Positions 37,158 to 49,729 are shown, counted from the stretch's first letter. The stretch: DNA of 64,000 nucleotides from Panorpa germanica (GCA_963678705.1 OY783209.1:2046001-2110000); one strand, 5' to 3'. Translations and numbers: made by a program. Notes: generated by a model from the sequence alone, not told the origin.

Positions 37158-37235
37158 GATGTATTAGCTTAACGATGACTGCTGTGTCTTCAGGTTCGAT
37201 CACTGTACCAGAGTTACATATTCTTGCTTTAATTG
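37158..37235 (+). repeat. tRNA-derived SINE-like core (copy S3)
   Basis: The core GACTGCTGTGTCTTCAGGTT followed by CGATCACTGTACC contains a good box B (GGTTCGATCAC) and ends with CAGAGTTACATATTCTTGC. The same order is seen in S2 at 14056-14085, with the box B interval missing there. The 5' part is degenerate. Confidence 0.45.
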
Positions 37236-39395
37236 ATATATTTATATATATGTGTATGTGTGTATGTGCTTAAGGCTAAATATTAATACATAATATGCAG
37301 TAACCCATGGTTAACAATATTCAAACTTTGGGTCCAGACTCCAGAGATGAAAATGAGGTTTCGTTATCCCTTGAACATGGAAACTCTTGAAACAAAGAAC
37401 CTCATCCCTGAAACATAAACCCACCCTCATGTCTCATATAAAGGGGTGGGAAGAGATTCTCGGTGCAAGGACTTGCAAGCATAGCGCGGCTAAGTGCGGG
37501 GGGGGGAGATGTAGTCAGTCGGTGGATGGTTTTTGTTATAAAAGGGCAAGTGGGATAAGGTTTCAAAGGAGTTGAATGGCAATGAGAGTATGAGTAGGAT
37601 GGGGGGTGGCATCACAGTGAGTGGGAGATGAAACGACAGTAAAGGGTGTCTGATTTAGACCCATTGTTCCAAGCATTGTTATCTTTTTAAAGTCATTTGA
37701 ATAATTAACAATCTTAAACAGAGGGACTTGATAAGTAACATTGTTGCAATTTTTTTAAAATATGTTCGTTTTCTTAAAAGAGAAATAAAAAATATTACGT
37801 ATATTACTTATTGTTGACACTTTTGTTACTAATAGTGGTCAAAGTTCTATAAGTATATTCAGTAAGTGTTGCTCTTTACTAGCTGACCCGAGAGACGTTG
37901 CCCAATTCAAATTTTGCAACAAATTTTTTCGCAATTCAAATGAAAATTAACAACTTAATCAATTTTTCGTCACTTGATTCATAATTTGACAATGAGCTGT
38001 CTTCAAGCACATAGTAGTAGTTTTTCCAGAATTTTCCAATTTCCCATTACCATTACTAACCTCAGTGTTTGTACTTTCGATTAAAATAAAAATATCATCA
38101 CTTTTCACGAAAAATATTGTATTTTATTGTTGATTTAAAATCACATCCCTTGTTGAAAGATCCAATATTTTACCCAAGTAAAACATAATAATATTAAATC
38201 TAAGAAAGTCTTACGGTACAGCTATTCTGCAAGCTTTTAATCCTTACAAGAGACTATTTAAGATTTTCTTAACCTTAAAAAGGTTTTCCCAAAAACTTAT
38301 ATGCCAATGCTAATACGCAAAATAAGTTTATTTTACACTGCTTAAAAGTAGTAAAATAAGTCACAAAACATTTTATATTACGTACAATCGTTTAACTTGC
38401 TAAAGGAAATGTCCTTAGATTAATTTAGAATCTAATATACGAGTTATTATATTGTTGATTATTGATATTTTTCTAAGCATGTCAAAAGATTGTACATATA
38501 TATTCTAATATCTGAAATATCTCTAATACTAATAATTATACAAAGTAACTCAAAATAAAACATAACGTGTATTTTACTAATTAACGCGGAAGTAACTAGA
38601 TTATTTTAATGATATGCAAAATATACTAATAATTTCTATTAATATAGTTTAAAACTTTTTCTTTTAATGTTACCTAATATTTACATAAAACTTTAATATA
38701 TTTTTTTACATTACTATAAGATGCGATAAAATGAGACGAGCTTCTTATATAAATTAAAAATTATACCTGAGGCACGTTCTTCATCTATTTAAGCATCGCA
38801 ATCTCGTAGTTATACAAACAGCAAAAAACCGGGGTGCATTAAATCGCTTTAAATGCATCTACTCTTCGCTCTTATTTTAGAGCAAAGAAAATAAAAACAC
38901 ATTCTTAAAGCTAATCAAAAAAAGGGGAAAGGGGAAGTAGTTATCACCTATGACAGATGTTTTAATTTTATGATAAATTGTCTATAAACAAATTTATGTA
39001 ATAAAATACCGCGAATATTTACTTAAGATTTAATATTTTATCTTATAAACACACCGCAATATTCTCCGCTTATGGTAATTTCGTTACACCAGTTCCACGT
39101 TGTTAGGTTTACTAATTTATGTAACGTTATGTATATCTATGTAAATTTATATATACACGTGTATATTCAAATACATAATCTGTAAAATCTACTTTAGTTA
39201 TTTGATCCTCAAAAACTAAGTTTTCTAGCATTATTATACATTCGATATATTTATATCAGACATGGTCATTACATAGAAGCTGTATAACAATTCCTTGCGA
39301 AAGACCAATAAAGAAACGCTTCATTTTAGGTGTAAGATAATACTTAAAATCAATTTACATATAAACTGATATTTAATATTTATCGCGCTAACTTT
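37236..39395. other. Non-coding AT-rich stretch
   Basis: No gene is supported. A GC-richer, G-rich patch spans about 37420-37650 and holds a 62-codon frame (37387-37575) without recognisable domain. The rest is AT-rich. Confidence 0.5.
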
Positions 39396-39475
39396 CTAAT
39401 GTCGAGCTTCTAAAATGGACTATATTAAAAAGTCCACCGGATTCAAATCTGGCGAGTGCGGAGGTATTACACAAT
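39396..39475 (-). mobile_element. Tc1/mariner transposase scrap
   Basis: On the minus strand the frame reads PPHSPDLNPVDFLI, a stop, then SILEARH. SPDLNPxDxxxWSxLEAR is the well-known catalytic-region motif of Tc1/mariner-superfamily transposases, where the Asp or Glu of the third catalytic position follows. The stop replaces the expected Trp codon (TGG to TAG). Only about 23 codons survive and the flanks are not readable as transposase, so it is a dead fragment. Confidence 0.8.
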
Positions 39476-39605
39476 TCATGCTACTGACAGCTGAAGGCAA
39501 TGTGCAAAGCTGCAAATGAAGCCAGAAGTATTCTGCATCTCAATTCTGTCCACGTGACGCCATACAAGCTGTAAATAGGGTCACTTCTTTGATGTTTAAC
39601 ATTGA

Positions 39606-39791
39606 GAAAGCACGTACGTTTTTATTAGAAGACGACGAATCAGACATAGAATGTATTGGCTTCATCCATACATCGAAAAGAACATTAACCGCGGATTGTT
39701 TGTTGCTGCAAGGGAGTTATCAGAGGATGATTCAGTATTTCAATCAGTATACCAAATGACTATTGTTAAAGAATATAACAAAATTGACTGA
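39606..39791 (+). mobile_element. PIF/Harbinger transposase N-terminal scrap
   Basis: One open frame of about 60 codons reads RRRRIRHRMYWLHPYIEKN, then RGLFVAARELSEDDSVFQSV. This order (basic stretch, W-HP, R-G-F-ELxEDxxxFQSxYRM) is the N-terminal signature of PIF/Harbinger transposases. The frame stops at 39789-39791, just after the FQS motif. None of the DDE catalytic core is visible downstream, where sequence to about 39960 is of unclear origin. Its neighbour at 39396-39475 is an opposed mariner scrap about 130 bases away. Confidence 0.8.
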
Positions 39792-40640
39792 CGAGCACCT
39801 GTCATTTTTTAAAGAATATTACGTCTATGCGTCGTGCAGTACGCTAGAGCTATGACATGTTCTATCTCAGGCTGGATGGCGATTGCTTGCCACTAAGCAA
39901 ATGCGATGTTGCAGCTCCGTGGACAGAGCCTCCTTTGTTTAAATGCTAGCTACAAGAAAGCGTACAACAAGCGGTAAATGAACATTCACGTATCGTGCAA
40001 TGCCACTGGAGGTAAGTATGTTTCTTAACAAAATTTAATATATCTGCAACGTTGTCTTAAGATATTAAATAAATTCAAAATTAACGAAGTTCGAGTGACT
40101 CTCTCCCTCTCTCTTTCTCTCTATTTATATATGTGTATCCATACAATATCTTTTAGACAATAAATAGACAAATATTTCTTGATTAATTAAGCAGTGTTTC
40201 GTTATACAGCTCCGTGCTAAATTTACATTTTCAGTTTCTGCAAGAAGTTTCCGCACCTCATTATCTATTCCGCTTCATTAGCTCTCGTTAATTTATTGCA
40301 ACGTTCCTCTAAACGAACAAAGCACAGAGCGACACAAAATACCATTAACTAGGATACACACAATTACGCTAATTAATTCGTAGAATCCAGTCCTTACATT
40401 CTATATCTCTATCTATGAATACCAATGTTAGCTAAAGTTACTAAATATTTTTCTACTTGAGAGTTTTCCCTTAGAGTTTCTTTAGACTTTCCTCATATCA
40501 TATTCAATTCTTTGACAATTTTTTTATCCACTTTTCTCAATGTGTTTACATAAGAGATGATTTTCTGGATCGTTGAATTTTTCGTTTATTTCTTCAAATA
40601 ATTTATAACCAGCAACCCCTTGTAAAACTACTTCAAAAAA
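39792..40640. other. Non-coding stretch, unassigned moderately GC-rich block at left
   Basis: The part up to about 40010 is less AT-rich than its surroundings and may be part of the same decayed transposon as the Harbinger scrap, but no motif could be read. A CTCTCTCCCTCTCTCTTTCTC pyrimidine run lies near 40099-40122. The rest is AT-rich. Confidence 0.4.
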
Positions 40641-40911
40641 TCTACTACTGAGGGAAGCATATTTTATGGTTGGTTCGAAAGGAGCATTTACAATTTTTGA
40701 GTAGTAGAGTTCAGTTTAAAGTTAAGCTGAACTATATTTCCAAAAAATTGGATTGTAAAAAGTTTATAGGTACTTCTGTGTCTTTGGGTTCGATCGAATA
40801 TGATATTCTTTACTTTATTTTAGAATTTGAGACGATTCCAACAAGGTCATATTCGCCTGAAGTTATATCAGTAAGGAATTCGAGCACTTTTTAAATTTCT
40901 TCTGGATTGTC
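40641..40911. repeat. Possible LINE 3' UTR with a SINE-like core
   Basis: On the minus strand this lies directly 3' of the LINE zinc-finger relic at 40912-41105. On the plus strand, GTACTTCTGTGTCTTTGGGT followed by TCGATCGAATATG (about 40769-40801) resembles the S3 core at 37176. It is not clear whether this is LINE untranslated sequence or a separate SINE. The 74-codon plus frame at 40670-40894 is a shadow. Confidence 0.3.
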
Positions 40912-41105
40912 TCAAAGCATGTCCTTTAGTTCCCCACTGATGCTGTGTTTTGTGCGTTGAGTTTGATATTGTGGGCAGGTTACTAGTAGATGATGGACTG
41001 TTATTTGCGTCTGACAGTTGCTGCACTGCGGAGCTGTTGTTTTACTGATAAATGTTGGTGCGTCAATCTCGTATGTCCTGTTCGTAGCCTGAAGATAGAT
41101 TTTTC
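40912..41105 (-). mobile_element. LINE ORF2 C-terminal zinc finger relic
   Basis: On the minus strand one frame reads RLRTGHTRLTHQHL, the standard block after RNase H in jockey/I-type LINEs. After a frameshift the next frame reads APQCSNCQTQITVHHLLVTC then PQYQTQR, giving a CxxC...H...C zinc finger with all four ligands. It ends with GELKDML and a stop at 40912-40914. The sequence differs clearly from the relics at 29161 and 1050, so this is a second LINE lineage. The frame is broken and the upstream RNase H part is absent. Confidence 0.8.
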
Positions 41106-43914
41106 GAATTGTCTGTTGCTTTAATAAGAAGTTTCACTTTTGTTGCTACTTATTTGCGTCCAGCACTGCTTTAATTTGTTTTAAATCAAATTTAATTAAT
41201 TTGTTTAAATTAAAGAATTGTCTTAAATTTAATTACAAAATATTAAACGTTTAGACCAGCTGCAAAGTGAGATATTAATAATTGAATTGCATATATTTAA
41301 CATGCAGGATGCCATCAAAGTACGTATACAAGAAGGCATTGTTTAGATGTATATCGCGAGAACGCTTCAAAAGATTTTGTTAAGAAACTAATATATTATA
41401 AAGGAATCAGTTCAGGAAGTTTTGATTAACATTATTAGATTGTTTGACCAAGTTTGACAAATATTCTCTAATATATAAAATTACTGCTTCTATATCCTTT
41501 AATAAAAGTTAGAAATATCCTTTCACCTCTTAATTGCATCCTCCAATAATCAGCTCTTATTTCTGTAAAACAGCAACATATAGTTTGACGCAGTGCTTTT
41601 TATTTGCAAGAGTTTTTAAAGCAACGACATTTTATAAACATCTTTCTAATCTTAACGATTCAATATTTCACATTTAATCCTCGATAAAATCATATTTGGT
41701 GACAGGGGTGGGATCTCATCCTTCTTTCATTCCCTTATCTCTTCGCCCAGGAGTTTATTATTGCATTCTACGTGCTTTAATATTTGGGTGTAACAAAGTA
41801 AACAGTAAAAACTGTTTAAGGTGTACGTACACATTATTACTCGTACTGTGCGGGAAATAGTAGAATGCTCACGTACCGCACAACAATAATATCCAGCGCT
41901 GTCTGTACTGCCTACAGCCGACGTGCTCAATAAATATGCTATAAGTACATATGTATAGAGTAGACTAAAACGGGTACTAAAAAGAGATACAATCAACCAA
42001 CTGGGAATGTACAATACAGTACAGTCCACTTTATCTCACATCGACCAAGTCCAGCAAAGTTAGGTAATTTTCCACAAAAACCAAGAAAAATAATTGAATT
42101 TTTAAATAATTCTCTGTTAAACTAAAACTGAAAATGTTCAATGTATCATCTCACCCTGTGTTCTCATGGCGTGATTTAAGCGATTGTAAGGCCCTCCGCA
42201 GAGGAGTCGAGCCGTGTTTCATGACTCTATAGAATTTTAAGCAATAGCGTAACAGGGGATTTTATTGTGTCGTATTTGTATGTATGTATGTATTTAAATA
42301 ATTTAATTAGTTATAATTTAATCAAAAGCATGCAACCACATACAACCAAGCTTGGCCCTGCGACAAAGGAATAGAGTCGCTGAAAACTTACTCCAAACCA
42401 GTTTTGTTTTGTTCGTGTCGTGTGTTTTCTCTCACTCGTATACACGTTCGTTCTCTCATTAACAACACAGTTCGAACAGTTAGCATATGTATGTTCGAAA
42501 ACTCGAAAAGTAGTCGGTCGATTTACTTGAAATTACGACATAACATTGTCAAAATCAAAATAAAATTTATTTCTTTCGTATTTTTTTTTAAATTGATCGT
42601 CGTCTATGTTTTTCTCGTGGTTGTGTGTCTCCTTTATTTACTTTCCTATTTATTTTATATCAGACTGAGCCGTAACGAAGCGTGACCTGGTTTTTCAATG
42701 GAATTTTTCCAAGCTTCCACCTTACTACCAAATTTTGACATATATTTTTTAATTTACTCTGATATTTAAATATTACAAGTTTCAAAATTTCATGAATAAT
42801 TTCTGCAAAATATGAAAATCGATGGCATTTACTGTCCATTGATAAAACTGCTCTGTGCTCATCTCGCTGCAATACTTGTCCTCTATCTCTATCTCCATCT
42901 CCTTCTCCTTCTCCAGCCACCTAGCACCTACCACCTACCACCTACCAGTATTGTCGATATGCCGCACATCATATCCAACGATTGCGGTATGTAGTATGGA
43001 CACAAATGTCACACAGGGTCGTATGGGGTGGCGTCGGTAAGGGTGGTAGCCAGAAGGGATGTAGTGGGAGCTAGGGGATGCTGTGTAAATATTTAATCAC
43101 GTTCCCGACATGCGTGTATATAACACACACACATACATCGTATGATGATCGTGTGTCATAAAATAGTATATTCGTAAAAAATATTAAGTAATATAAATTT
43201 ACGGGTTCTCGAAAACGATGAAAACCCAGGAACACGGGAACACGGGAATATGGCTATGTCTTTATGTTTATTTTTATTTGTAAATACGCAAACGCGTGTT
43301 GTAATGTTATAGAACCTAATGCGAATGTTTTTAAATATTTATTTCAGCGAATGAAGAATTATGAACATTAAATATAAATTTCTGACGTAATAATTCTTCT
43401 GAGTTATAATAAGCAATCAAAATTGTTGTAAAAAATAAATAAAATTTATGTTTTGTCATTTAAATATTTAAAGATAATTTTATGTATGATATAAAATATA
43501 TAAAATAAAGTTTAAAGTTTGATATAATAAATTTTTTTATTATTGAATGGAATATATCTAACCACCAGGAAAAAATATTCGGGAAAACATTGATGTGATT
43601 AGAAATGGGGCAAAATACTATACATGTAAGCAACAACTACTGATCCAGCTAAATATAAGAAGCTAACCGAGAAAAACACAACATCAAAAATCAGTTACAT
43701 AAGGTCATGACAGATGATCTGGTCAAAATTACAGCACTGTATAAAGTTACATATAAGCTACTTTTAGCAGTTCGAATTGAATGACTAACAACGAATAGAA
43801 AACCTGCAAAATAGAAACTATGGATGTTATATTACATTCATGTAATAACTTGCTTAACCTAGTAATATTTAAAAACTTTAATCTAAAATAATAAAGAAAT
43901 TATATTTTATAATC
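41106..43914. other. Non-coding stretch with short simple repeats
   Basis: No gene is supported. It contains a CTCTATCTCCATCTCCTTCTC-like pyrimidine tandem and an ACCACCT tandem at about 42880-42950, and opposed short frames across them that are shadows. The 93- and 100-codon frames at 41727-42685 have no recognisable domains. Confidence 0.5.
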
Positions 43915-44345
43915 CTTTATTATTAGAAGGATGTGAGAAAGAAAACAGATACTCGGCGAATAGCGAGGAAAGGGTGTGTGGAACGGAGATAGAAACATTG
44001 TAGAACATTCAGTTTTCATGTGAGAAAAAGGTAATAAGCGAAAAGAATATTGGGCAGTTATTAAAGGGAGGCAGTGAAGGGAAGAGGTGGATGGCGGAGA
44101 TAGATAAAAGGAGCGAGGAAACAGAAAAGAATGGCAGAGTAGAAACAGGAGGAAGAGTAGCAGGAGGAGCAAAGCAGTAGCAGTTACAGTTTTGTTTTTA
44201 TTTTTATGAGGATAATTTCTTTTTTTCGTTTGGAAGGAGTGAGAATGTTTAGATTTAATACGGATCAAAATTGAATTAAGCACAATGACATGTAAATAAA
44301 TGAGTTAAGGCACAAGAACGTAGTGCCAAATAGCAAAAACATTAA
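43915..44345 (+). mobile_element. LINE ORF2 C-terminus and 3' UTR, family F copy F2
   Basis: The plus strand is purine-rich and reads NRYSANSEE, ETL, a stop, NIQFSCEKKVISEKN and LLKGGSEGKRWMAEIDKRSE. These correspond to the RYW, ETLEH and C positions of the terminal zinc-finger region in arthropod LINE polyproteins, matching copy F3. The 3' part aligns with the reverse complement of 49055-49160 and ends in an A-rich/TAA-rich tail (AACATTAAAATAAAAATAAT and on) at about 44335-44365, which is usual for I-type and related LINEs. The 127-codon minus frame at 43900-44283 is its shadow. Confidence 0.7.
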
Positions 44346-46339
44346 AATAAAAATAATAATAATAAGGATGTATGCTCATCCGAAAAATGGTACATATATT
44401 TTTCCAAAAGCAGTAAAATAGGTCACAAATTGTTGAAAATTAGGTAATATTGTTTTTAAAAAAGATTACTTTTGTTATGTTCAAACCACTAATAAATACA
44501 CATAACTGTGTTTAACAAGAAACTATAAAATCAATCATAAAATGCATATTTATAATATTTGTTATATTAATTGATACAAATATTTTTTTTTTAACTTTTT
44601 ATACATTTTCTTTTGTATATATTTGGAACGCTCTGTTTAACTAAACTTTAAAATTACCAAACATTTTATACAGCATTATTTATCACTGCACTGCAATAAC
44701 TTTAACCGTCAATTTATTTAGCAACTGATAACGTTATCAGTGACGCTGCCGTTACCATTGCCTCCACGTTCCGTTCCCGTTCTCTTTCCCCTTCCCGTTA
44801 CCCCGTCACTATTCTGTCGGTACATAAATAACAAATAACAATTTGTTACAATAAATAATACAATAATAGCTTCGATTAAACGTTGACTTCCAATTTGCAA
44901 TAAATTATATTGATATATATTTTATTAGTAGAATATATCACTCAGCCACTCGTATAGAATTACGTGATAGGCTTGAAATGCAGATTACAAAGAGACGGTG
45001 TCAGTTCACATGTAAATAATGCAACAAAGGCATAATCCGCAGTATTGATGGTTTTTGAAATAACAATATTTGAAATACATTAATTAGTTAAATAAAAATC
45101 TCATGTACAGGGTGTGTCACGAAGTCAACGCGCTATAGAAGCTTGCACTATTGTTTTTAACTGATTGTAAGTCAGTCTGTTTTAAAAGAAACAATATATA
45201 CTTCATTTTAAAACTTTTTTACAATAATGTTTGTTTGTTTGATTGTGAGTTTCTTTAAGATGTTCTTGATGGGGTAAGAACGCATAATAACAGATTGCAT
45301 GAGATTATAAAATGATAAAATATAAAATAAAATATAAATGATAAAATTAATAATACATTGAATATTAGAAATTAAAAAATCTTTAACTAAAAACGTTGTC
45401 GTAGTAGAAGCTGGTTTTCAATCAGTGGGGTCATAAGGGATCATTCAAAAATTGTCGATACAAATTTCTTGGTTATTTTTTAATTTATTAAAAACAGATT
45501 CTATACAAATAATCAATGTTTTCTTTTAAACTCTAAATTATTTGTATAAATTTTCTGGCATGGGATTTAACGAGCATCCAATTAATGTATTGTTTTCTTT
45601 TAATTAAGTTTCTAAAACTTTATCCAATTAATTTCAAATCTTAATCTTGGATTATAGATTTCCATATTGTATTCTTTTCCCATAATATAAACGAGCTACG
45701 GTTGTGGTGACTTGAAGGGGAGAGGGGCAATTGAGTGATACAGTATTAATTAATTATTGTCTTGACAAATTAATAAAACTAACAATTACTATTTTCTAGA
45801 GTCACAACAAATAGTTCCGCATAATTAATTGTGAAATGATTAATTGTGGAATAAATATGTGTAATTTTTGTAGGTCGTGAATAATGTTTCGCTTCAGAAC
45901 TTTCTTAAATTTATGAAAATTGTATTGGTTTTGCGCTGTTGGTTATTCCAATGCTGACAATTGTTTACCATCGTTAAATAGACCCAGAAATTGCACTTAG
46001 AAGTTGTTGGAAGCACCCGTACTCGACGATACTGGTTCAAAAGAATGTTTCAATAATTTGCAATAAACTTGCATAATTAAAAAATGAATGAAAAACACTA
46101 TAATATGCATACAGCGAATTTAAAACCAATTTTATTATAATTTGTAAAACCGTTTACTGGAAAGTAACTCTTGAAACTTCATTACTCGGAAATCGGAAGT
46201 ACTAAAGTTTTGAAGGTGATTGTATTATATGCACAGGAAGTGTACTTGATGCCTTAAACTGAACTTCCGTTATATAGAACTGCTACAAGTTTATCTTCGG
46301 AGAGTGATTTGAAAGTTAAACTACTTGAACAATCGCGTT
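44346..46339. other. Non-coding stretch
   Basis: No gene is supported. A TACAGGGTGTGTCACGAAGT motif at 45107-45126 resembles the terminal words of several insect DNA transposons but has no partner in sight. A GATAACGTTATC palindrome lies at about 44727-44738. Confidence 0.45.
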
Positions 46340-46377
46340 AGCCCATCGTCAGCGTCGGCGTTGACGTCGCCGTCGGT
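46340..46377 (-). repeat. Imperfect GACGNC hexamer array
   Basis: The reverse complement reads GACGGCGACGTCAACGCCGA and continues GACGAT-like, the same CpG-rich hexamer type as at 31764 and 62628. Confidence 0.7.
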
Positions 46378-46959
46378 AGTGTTGTTTAGTCTCTTCACTA
46401 GGTTGAATTTGCATTCTAGAATGGATTTTACAAACATCTTGGAGACAGGTATGAATTGCACTCAATTGTTATAATAAATTGAATTTGATGAAAACTATTT
46501 CACAGGATATTGTGCTGTGAATTTGCGTTTAAGATAATAAATTATTACGGATTGATAGATGTGCGAGTATGTGTATATGTATGTGTGTCTGTAGATTTAA
46601 TCAGTGAAGAGCTGAGATAATACATAAATCAGCTTTGGCATTGCAATTTTAGTATTCGAATACACGAGAAGCGTTATTTTCCATTACATATCGTCTGGTA
46701 GTTCAAATGTTTGTGTATGTTTTAAAGTTTAGTGTCCCACATACTAGTTTAAGCACATTTTCGATAATGTTTTTTGACAACGCAGTTATTATATAATTAT
46801 TTCTATAATTACTACATGATAAAATAACATTTGAAGAACACTTTGTGAAATTTTCATAAATAAATGTCAAGAAATGAGGCATTGACAGCGAATCTTCGCT
46901 GACGTCACAAAAAAAAGTAACATTGCGGTGTCACTCATAACTCATCATTTGATTTTCTG
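46378..46959. other. Non-coding AT-rich stretch
   Basis: Nothing gene-like is recognised. Confidence 0.5.
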
Positions 46960-47370
46960 AAATCGAAAAACCAAAATGATTTCATTAGTTGGTAAGTTTT
47001 TGCAGGTAACACTGTCGAGTTTTTCTTTCATTATTAATTTTTCAATTTTTTACAGCACTTAGAAGTCAAAATACCGATATTTCATGAAAAAAATCAGAAA
47101 CTTTGTTATTTTAAAATACGTCAAAATTAAAAAATTTAAAAAAACTCGATAGTGTCCTCGGCATTTATGTAAAGAAAGAGTGTGCAAAATTTCAAAAGAA
47201 TCAGTCAACTAGATTTTGAGCTAAAGAGGGCACCGACTCTGAAAAAGCTATGTGTGAGAAACCGCATTTAAAAGTTTCAAAGTAACACGAAAGCAGACCA
47301 GAGAGGTAATGATTTAAAACTCTATATCTCCGACAGTTTTACTCCAATCGACTTCAAATTTTTTATAAAA
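46960..47370. repeat. Probable interspersed repeat with an internal inverted repeat
   Basis: The block contains ACACTGTCGAGTTTTT at 47009-47024 and its inverted counterpart AAAAACTCGATAGTGT at 47140-47155 (15 of 16 positions pair). Phrases such as GTGCAAAATTTCAAAAGAAT and TATATCTCCGACAGTTTTAC are of a kind repeatedly seen in insect dispersed repeats. There is no second copy in the window and no coding frame. Confidence 0.4.
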
Positions 47371-49052
47371 TAAACTTAATATGTAAAAAAAAAAGAAAAA
47401 GTTATATAATGTTAAGCTAACCTTCAAACTTCTAAATTTGAAGAGACAATGTTTCAAATAGTATTTAATACTCTGATTTCAATTAAATGTAATATAAAAA
47501 TTAATTGTAACAAGAGCTATCAGACCGACAATAGGATAACAGTATCAAGATACGGGTCTAGTGAGTCATGGATGTGTCTAACTGGAACCGGAAGCACAGT
47601 GCACAAAGCTTAGATCTTCATCCGAGACTGATAGCTTTAACTTTGTATATTGACGTCTCAAATTGACTGTTGAAATCCCTTGGAGTTTGTCAAGCAAGAA
47701 AACACTGAGAAAGCGAGTTTAACATGACTGGTAGTTGTGCTAGTGGATAACTTGTTATGTACTGGAACATGGTCAACCCTACTTAAACTAGGGTTGCATA
47801 CTGCAAAAGAATTGTAAATGTTAAATGTATTTTGAAAAATGTAAATGTATCTGACGAGTCCTTTTATATTTTGTTGTTTGGTTTGTCCGCTTGTGTAAAT
47901 CTTAATTGAATTATTAGTTGACGGTAAAACTGTAACTAACCAGTGATTAATGAATGTCGGAGTTCCATCCAAGAAGAAATGAAAATGCATCCATTCATTA
48001 TATAACAGTATTTTAAGGACACATCTGTTATGTTGCTTGTGTCTAAAGGTAAAATTGATTATTTTAAATTCTGAAGAGAGATTAAAAATTTATTTAATTT
48101 AAATACATTATTAGCTATATAAGATAAAATAATAGTATTTAGTATGGCATCTAAAACAAAATGACTTCCATACGCGTTCGACTGAACGTTTACAAGCTAC
48201 AATGGGGGATGAAACAGTATATAAAAAATAAATAGAACGACTAAATTAAAATCAAGATAATTGGAACAAAACATATCTACGTAGTTTATTATTTAATTAA
48301 ATCTGTTCCAGATACGATCAAGTTCATCTTTTACATAAAACGTCTGTATCCACTGCGAATTGTATAGTATGTAGTCTAAACAATAGGCGCCTATTTTACA
48401 AGTTAATATTAAAAAAGAAAGACACAATCAATTTAACATTATTTTGACAAGCTTAAATGGGGCGGGCATTTTCAAGTATTTCATAAACTCTATTTTATCC
48501 TGTATTTTATTTTTCAACGCGATCGAGATCTCAAATTGTATATTTGTTCAGTCGGCATGGCGCAACGCTATTATTTTTAAGCCATTTGTATTCACATATG
48601 ATTAAACACATCATGCACTTTAGTATTTTTCATAGTACAACCCCAACCCCTCAACTCCTGCTCCTCACCACCCATAATACATAAATTAACTCTGTAAATG
48701 TCCTCAATGGCATCGCGTATTGTAAACCATTTGAGAGATGTCATTGAGCCTCGATTTTACGAATAAAATACAGGCATTTAACATTCCCACACCTCTGTCA
48801 AATAGGTGATTCAGTAAATCTCGTTGCGCATCCTAGTTAAGTTGTTAGTAGGGTAAATTGGAGTTTGCAGCGTAAGTCGAATCCTCAAGAGAGACTAGAT
48901 TGAGTGTGAAGAGAGTTAGCGAAGAAAGCGTTACGTTTCAATTATTACATTTCGCTATTTAAGTGCCACACGGTTTTATTATTCTTAAAGTATATGACTA
49001 ATTATTTTTCTTTATTTTGTTTATTTACTTTTAATGTTTTTGTCATTGGGCT
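47371..49052. other. Non-coding AT-rich stretch
   Basis: No gene is supported. The 110-codon minus frame at 47658-47990 has no recognisable domain. Confidence 0.5.
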
Positions 49053-49690
49053 CTACATTCCTCTGTCTTAAGTCATTGAATTACATATCATTGTGCTTAA
49101 TTACATTTATGATCCTTATTATATCTAAACACACTCACTCCTTCCAAAAGAAAAAAGAGAAATAACAACAAAACATGTCAATTAAAATCCTTACTGCTTC
49201 GCTCCTCCTGCTACTCTCCATCCTGTTTCTATTCTGCCATTCCTTTTCTTTCCTCGCTCCTTTTCTCTATCTTTGTCATCCACCGTTTCCCTTCACTGCC
49301 TCCCTTTAATAACTACACAATATTCTTTTCGCTTATTACCTTTTTCTCACATGAAAACTTAATGTGTTCCAGCGTTTCCTCCATAATTTTCTCTCTATTT
49401 GCCCAGTATCTGTTCCCTTTCTCCTCCTTGCGATTCTTCTCATGTTTCTTGTATCCTTTCTCTTATAATTCTGGTATTTCTCTCTTCCAAATCCTCTTAT
49501 ATCTTTCATTATATTTGCTCTTCTCAATGTTTTCCATTTTTTCCTGTTATTGTATCTCCCTGCCTCTTCTCCTTAGCACACTTGAGCCTTCTTCTCTTTG
49601 TCTCCTCTCCACTCCATTCCTTTCAAAATACTACTTTCTCTCTTTCGTGCCTCCTCCCCTACCCTTCTTTCTACTCTCCTTCATAATTTT
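49053..49690 (-). mobile_element. LINE ORF2 C-terminal region and 3' UTR, family F copy F3 (longest)
   Basis: On the minus strand the frame reads KYNERYKRIWKREIPEL, a stop, then EKGYKKHEKNR, NRYWANREKIMEETLEHIKF, SCEKKVISEKNIV and LLKGGSEGKRWM. The RYW...ETLEH...C pattern is the zinc-finger-like tail of arthropod LINE ORF2 proteins, and the K/R/E-rich stretch before it is typical of the same family. Upstream (49530-49690) the purine bias of the minus strand continues, so more of ORF2 may be present but decayed. The 3' UTR matches F1 and F2. The plus-strand frames of 95 and 134 codons at 49362-49766 are pyrimidine-rich shadows. Confidence 0.7.
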
Positions 49691-49729
49691 CCTTATTTTG
49701 TTTATTAATTATTCCATTCGACAGCAAAA

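Noticed and set aside
37158-37235. A tRNA gene
   Set aside because: A box B-like sequence is present, but no acceptor stem or complete cloverleaf could be drawn. A SINE remnant is more likely.
43900-44283. The 127-codon minus frame with a poly-Leu stretch resembling a membrane segment
   Set aside because: The Leu run is the reverse of GAGGA/GCAGGAGGAG-type purine sequence in LINE copy F2, so it is not a real membrane protein.
45107-45126. TACAGGGTGTGTCACGAAGT as a transposon end
   Set aside because: The words are suggestive, but no inverted partner, target duplication or coding scrap was found nearby.
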